DNA from: Pseudomonadota bacterium
Lineage (GTDB): Bacteria > Pseudomonadota > Alphaproteobacteria > Rs-D84
Assembly: GCA_030531915.1 (NCBI GenBank)
Contig: JAUNMD010000035.1
Span: forward strand, 1-8,722
Direction: 5' to 3'
DNA: 8,722 nucleotides
The notes below the pieces were generated by a model. It searched no databases. It was not told the DNA's origin and saw only the letters and a list, made by a program, of their open reading frames with translations. Positions 5,659 through 8,722 of the stretch are shown here, piece by piece. The position numbers and the translations under genes are program-made. Each line of letters opens with the position of its first letter. The stretch's first letter is position 1.

Positions 5659-6396
5659 ATGAACGATATAGATATTATTCCATTGTTTAACCAAGACGCG
5701 TCCATTTGGGACGATTTTTTGTCTGTGCGCTGTGCATCAATTCACGGGGCATATAATCAAAAATTGACATTGGACGAATGCAAAACCGCGTTAAAGGATT
5801 TGGAATCCGCATGGCGTCGTCGCAAGCATAACTTTGCATATGCCGCATATCAGAACGCTGATATGGTTGGCTTTGTCCAAGGGGACTGTATGGCGGGCGT
5901 TGCAACGATTCGTGGTCTGTACGTACGCCCAGAATTTAGAAAGTCGGGCATCGGGCATAAGTTGTTAAAGAACGCCGAACGTACCGCGCGATTTGGTGCG
6001 TCTTCGATGGATTTGATATCAATGCTGGGGGCGATGAATTTCTATAAAAAGTGTGGGTATACGGCATTGCGTCTGAACGGCACAGAATTAAATCATTTTG
6101 CCAAAGATGTGCCGGATTTCCCGCACTGTACGACGGTGCCGCTGTTTTGTGCAACCGCACAGGTGAAAAACGCGTGCAGTAAAATTGCACGTGACAATAA
6201 TATGGCGTTTGATACGGCGGACATAAACACGCTGCATATGCCGGCATACGCGTATCTGGATGCGACGGGTGATATACAGGCGTACGGTATCAACGATAAT
6301 GTTTTGGTCGGTGCGCACCAGCCCGCGGCATACATTGCCAAACAGATGCACCGCGTATTCCAAGATTTTAACACTAAATTGGCCAAGACCAGATAG
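5659..6396 (+). CDS. GNAT-family N-acetyltransferase with an unknown C-terminal domain
   Basis: A 245-aa protein. The N-terminal 140 or so residues are a GNAT domain: a central strand VATIRGLYVRP (81-91) leads into the acetyl-CoA pyrophosphate loop RKSGIG (94-99) and the helix HKLLKNAE. Motif B, NFYKKCGYTALRL (127-139), closes the fold. Such enzymes transfer an acetyl group from acetyl-CoA to an amine on a small molecule, peptide or protein; the acceptor cannot be read here. The last 100 or so residues (about 145-245) match nothing I recognise and could form a substrate or dimer domain. AGGA (5650-5653) lies 5 nt before the ATG. The gene has a near-consensus promoter and is followed 21 nt later by a methyltransferase gene, so the two may modify the same kind of target. 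The family call is firm; the function is unknown. Confidence 0.85.
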   Translation: MNDIDIIPLFNQDASIWDDFLSVRCASIHGAYNQKLTLDECKTALKDLESAWRRRKHNFAYAAYQNADMVGFVQGDCMAGVATIRGLYVRPEFRKSGIGHKLLKNAERTARFGASSMDLISMLGAMNFYKKCGYTALRLNGTELNHFAKDVPDFPHCTTVPLFCATAQVKNACSKIARDNNMAFDTADINTLHMPAYAYLDATGDIQAYGINDNVLVGAHQPAAYIAKQMHRVFQDFNTKLAKTR

Positions 6397-6417
6397 CATC
6401 AACAGGGGGAATTTATT

Positions 6418-7290
6418 ATGCCACGTGCAAAGAATATGACATTTGGAACACTGGATATACCGCTGTCGTGCAGTATATTCTTGGAACCCGCATTAAAGAA
6501 ATATAATCGCTATATTGCGCCGATTTCGCCAGAAACGAAACAATTTGTGCACGAATGGAATCGCGCGTTGATGTCAACCGTGCGCCGTCCAGAATTTAAG
6601 CCACTGTTGGGTGAATTGGGCCAGAAAATCATTTCCAGAACGGCCGCATCTGATGCATTCCCCGCAAATTGCGTTGATCGCGCCAAAGATGTCCCATTGC
6701 AATCATTGCACTATGCAATTCGTTTTTCAGAAAGTATTAAATTCTTGTCCGAAAAAATCGGCAAATCGGCGGACGGAATAAAGTTTGTGGATTTGGGGTG
6801 CGGCCTGTCGCCAATGGCATCGTCAATCCAGAACGAATACAATCTGGACACGGCGTATTGCATTGATATGCCCGAAATTATCGATGTATACGGCACGGTT
6901 GCGCATCAGGTGGGTGTTCGCACCCCGCGCAGTATTGATTGGCCCGCGGCGGAAAAAATGGCCCAGAATGGTACACTGAACACAATCGTTGCCATGGGCG
7001 TATTGCCATACATCCAGATTGATGAACAGGTTCGTCGTCTGAACTTTATCAACAAATATTTCCAGAATTTTATGTTGGAAATAAAATATAACGCAAATGC
7101 GGCATCGGCTGGTTCAAATGTGTTTACCGCCGCGCGCCTGCAAAAATTGCGCATGGAAACCGCAAACGCACACACATTGGAAACCAAGATGATTGAAAAC
7201 TCGCTGCGTTATCTGCGCCAATTTATGTGCGCAATGCCGGACAAGCGTTATTTCTTGGAATCAAACCGCAGTTTGTTTTTGTCTCGATAA
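6418..7290 (+). CDS. Class I SAM-dependent methyltransferase, substrate unknown
   Basis: A 290-aa protein with a Rossmann methyltransferase core from about 120. Motif I is FVDLGCGLSPMA (123-134), followed by the acidic end of strand 2, YCIDMPEI (147-154, Asp150), and a motif IV-like VAMGVLPYI (191-199). The segments DMPEIID and GVLPYI resemble the leucine carboxyl methyltransferase/TcmP group (typically GLDTRA, DLPEVI and GVLMYL). The GLSP after motif I also recalls aminoglycoside-type 16S rRNA methyltransferases. I cannot choose between these. The N-terminal 110 residues are helical and unassigned, and the protein ends in RYFLESNRSLFLSR. AGGGGGA (6404-6410) ends 7 nt before the ATG. It lies 21 nt after the acetyltransferase gene and runs directly into a terminator, so it is the last gene of the operon. 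Confidence 0.8.
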   Translation: MPRAKNMTFGTLDIPLSCSIFLEPALKKYNRYIAPISPETKQFVHEWNRALMSTVRRPEFKPLLGELGQKIISRTAASDAFPANCVDRAKDVPLQSLHYAIRFSESIKFLSEKIGKSADGIKFVDLGCGLSPMASSIQNEYNLDTAYCIDMPEIIDVYGTVAHQVGVRTPRSIDWPAAEKMAQNGTLNTIVAMGVLPYIQIDEQVRRLNFINKYFQNFMLEIKYNANAASAGSNVFTAARLQKLRMETANAHTLETKMIENSLRYLRQFMCAMPDKRYFLESNRSLFLSR

Positions 7291-7318
7291 AAAAAACGCC
7301 CGTGCGGGCGTTTTTTTT
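7289..7318. terminator. Bidirectional intrinsic terminator between methyltransferase and M23 genes
   Basis: CGCCC (7297-7301) pairs with GGGCG (7306-7310) around GTGC, flanked by eight A (7289-7296) and eight T (7311-7318), which extend the stem. It overlaps the stop codons of both convergent genes (7288-7290 plus, 7317-7319 minus), so each stop codon contributes to the terminator tract. Confidence 0.9.
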
Positions 7319-8579
7319 ATAACTGAATAAACATATCGGGCTTTTCGGCCAAACGCGTCATTGCGTCATCAACGGTCTTGCGATATTCCAAGAATTTCTT
7401 CTTGTCCGCCGCACCCAGATTGCTGATTGCGGGCAATTTTACCGTCATTGGATTTACGTGCGCACCATTCTTGATAATTTCATAGTGCAAATGTGGGCCG
7501 GTGGACAGGCCGGTTGACCCAACATAACCAATCGTTTGACCCTGACGCACGGTTGTGCCAACGCCGACACCCTTGGCAAATTTGGACATGTGCGCATACA
7601 GTGTTTCGTATGACCCATTGTGGCGGATTTTTACATAATTACCGTGCCCACGATTATACCCACGTGCAACAACGCGACCCGCACCCGCGGCCGGAATTGG
7701 TGTGCCGGTTGATGCGCGGAAATCAACACCCTTGTGCGCACGGGTGTAACCCAATACGGGGTGTTTGCGACGGCCGGAAAAACTGCTGGTGATTTTTGCA
7801 TTGTTGATGGGCGTGCGCTTTAATGATTTGATTGCGCCATTGCCATCTTCGTCATAGTAACCAGATGTCCCGTCCGCCTTGCGGAAACGATACATTTTAA
7901 CGTTACCACGCAGGGCCTCGAACTGGACGGCCAAAACGCGTCCATTGTCGATTTTTTGTCCGTTGGAAAAGTTTTCTTCGTACAAGACCGAGAATTTCTG
8001 GCCCGCGCGCACGTCGCGTTCAAAGTCCATTTCAAACGCCAACAAATCATACACATCGGCCAAGATGCCCGCAGGAATCCCCGCGCGCATACCCGCCAAA
8101 TAGAAACTGTCGCCATCGGTGATTTCACCACGCTTGTACACAACGCGCGTATCACGTTCAATATCGACGGTTTTTGCAACCCATGCGCCATCATCACCAC
8201 ATGTCAATTCAACCTGACGCCATGGGGACGGAATTACGACGATTTTCGATACAGGTTCGCCCTGGGCGGCGCGGACAAATTCAATCTTGTCATTGCCGGC
8301 GCGCAGTGTTGTCAATGCCGCATCCGATTTCAATACGCGTGCGATTGCATCAACATCATTGTGGGTCAGGCCCTGATTTATCAATAATTTGGACAATGTA
8401 TCGCCCGATGCAACGGCCACAACATCGCGGCATTCCGCCGGACGTGATTTGATAACAGGACGGCCACTGATATGGCTGGCGATAACGACGATTACTGCCA
8501 CAACAACCAGGATTGCAGCCAACGCCACAACCAGTTTCGACAGTGTGTTTGGGTTCAGAATATCTTTTGCTTTTTTCAT
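7317..8579 (-). CDS. M23-family peptidoglycan DD-endopeptidase, MepM-like
   Basis: A 420-aa membrane-anchored murein hydrolase. After a basic N-terminus comes one membrane segment (about 15-35). A LysM/OapA-like region follows, with the segment VASGDTLSKLL (56-66), then a central domain of the MepM type (about 95-255). The M23 lysostaphin-like domain (about 260-380) has its zinc ligands intact: H282 and D286 in HKGVD, H330 in YAHMS, and H363 and H365 in GPHLHYE. Such enzymes cut peptide crosslinks, allowing the sacculus to grow. I chose ATG 8579: the frame extends to 8633, but those 18 residues span the promoter and precede a clean MKKAKDIL start. No Shine-Dalgarno is seen; a perfect TATAAT ends 7 nt upstream. 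The gene is divergent from the partial gene at 8601 and convergent with the methyltransferase gene. Confidence 0.92.
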   Translation of the reverse strand: MKKAKDILNPNTLSKLVVALAAILVVVAVIVVIASHISGRPVIKSRPAECRDVVAVASGDTLSKLLINQGLTHNDVDAIARVLKSDAALTTLRAGNDKIEFVRAAQGEPVSKIVVIPSPWRQVELTCGDDGAWVAKTVDIERDTRVVYKRGEITDGDSFYLAGMRAGIPAGILADVYDLLAFEMDFERDVRAGQKFSVLYEENFSNGQKIDNGRVLAVQFEALRGNVKMYRFRKADGTSGYYDEDGNGAIKSLKRTPINNAKITSSFSGRRKHPVLGYTRAHKGVDFRASTGTPIPAAGAGRVVARGYNRGHGNYVKIRHNGSYETLYAHMSKFAKGVGVGTTVRQGQTIGYVGSTGLSTGPHLHYEIIKNGAHVNPMTVKLPAISNLGAADKKKFLEYRKTVDDAMTRLAEKPDMFIQL

Positions 8580-8594
8580 AAGTGCGATTATAAT
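8567..8594 (+). promoter_or_regulatory. Predicted promoter of the right-edge gene, leaderless
   Basis: TTGCTT (8567-8572), 16 bp, perfect TATAAT (8589-8594), then 6 nt (TGACTT) to the ATG at 8601. The -35 lies inside the first codons of the divergent M23 gene. Confidence 0.5.
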
Positions 8595-8615
8595 TGACTT
8601 ATGAAAATAAATCAA
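8587..8615 (-). promoter_or_regulatory. Predicted promoter of the M23 endopeptidase gene, leaderless
   Basis: On the minus strand, TTGATT (8615-8610), 17 bp, perfect TATAAT (8592-8587), then 7 nt (CGCACTT) to the ATG at 8579. The -10 shares six bases with the opposing -10 inside the palindrome ATTATAAT (8587-8594). Confidence 0.65.
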
Positions 8616-8722
8616 GCGTTCACAATCTTGCAAAATGCCGGTGGTATTCGGGCGGCGCGCATTATCACTGAAAATACTAAAAATTTATCGCGTTTTCGTG
8701 TGTGGCGTTACGCGCGTGCATT
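8601..8722 (+). CDS. Partial gene, N-terminal 40 residues, unrecognised
   Basis: An open frame starts at ATG 8601 and runs off the right edge with no stop. It begins MKINQAFTILQNAGGIRAAR and is rich in Arg, with no signal peptide or membrane segment. An in-frame TGA at 8595-8597, directly upstream, fixes this ATG as the first possible start. A perfect TATAAT ends 6 nt before it and there is no Shine-Dalgarno, as for several neighbours. The codon choice (GCG, CGC, CGT, AAA, GAA) matches the other genes. I do not recognise the family; the Arg-rich, polar start would suit a nucleic-acid-binding protein, but this is a guess. Confidence 0.5.
   Translation, partial: MKINQAFTILQNAGGIRAARIITENTKNLSRFRVWRYARA

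Noticed and set aside
8580..8633. 18-residue extension of the M23 endopeptidase
   Set aside because: It crosses the TATAAT promoter and precedes a normal MKKAK start with a signal-anchor segment.
1..8722. Mobile element, phage or CRISPR content
   Set aside because: No transposase, integrase, long terminal repeats or regularly spaced repeat-spacer array was seen on either strand. The three TTGACAA repeats are too short and too close to be CRISPR.

Overview
The window looks like a chromosomal segment of an alphaproteobacterium, probably an uncultured or streamlined lineage. The reasons are the adjacent lepB-rnc pair, the alphaproteobacterial style of signal peptidase I, standard sigma70-like promoters and moderate GC. 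This placement is inference; no rRNA or other marker is present. I see no tRNA, rRNA, CRISPR, insertion sequence or phage gene. Coding is dense and no gene-free stretch exceeds about 150 bp.

Layout. (1) 49-1572, minus: a full-length ComM/YifB-type AAA+ ATPase, divergent from the next block. (2) 1644-3547, plus: signal peptidase I (lepB), RNase III (rnc, TTG start, 1-nt gap) and the translocon subunit secG, closed by a bidirectional terminator. (3) 3607-4740, minus: two uncharacterised membrane proteins, one of 81 aa with two membrane segments and one of 256 aa with a single membrane segment and a periplasmic tail of 20-residue repeats. Each has its own promoter, and the larger one has a structured 3' UTR. 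(4) 4888-7290, plus: a lipoprotein alpha/beta hydrolase, a GNAT acetyltransferase with an unknown C-terminal domain, and a class I methyltransferase, closed by a second bidirectional terminator. (5) 7317-8579, minus: an M23 peptidoglycan endopeptidase (MepM-like). (6) 8601 to the right edge, plus: the 5' end of an unrecognised gene.

Much of the content concerns the envelope. SecG exports preproteins, LepB removes signal peptides, the M23 enzyme opens the murein, and the hydrolase lipoprotein and the repeat protein are predicted to lie in the periplasm or envelope. ComM (recombination of incoming DNA) and RNase III (dsRNA processing) are housekeeping genes.

The most noteworthy signals are regulatory. 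Four genes (comM, the hydrolase, the M23 gene and the right-edge gene) have a -10 hexamer ending 6-7 nt before the ATG and no Shine-Dalgarno, which predicts leaderless mRNAs. Genes inside operons, and those with longer leaders, carry clear Shine-Dalgarno sequences. The M23 gene and the right-edge gene share one palindromic -10 (ATTATAAT). Other points are three TTGACAA direct repeats in the 4741-4887 intergenic region, a C/U-loop hairpin before a terminator at 3908-3964, an Asn at a catalytic Asp position of RNase III, and GAG codons found only before G.
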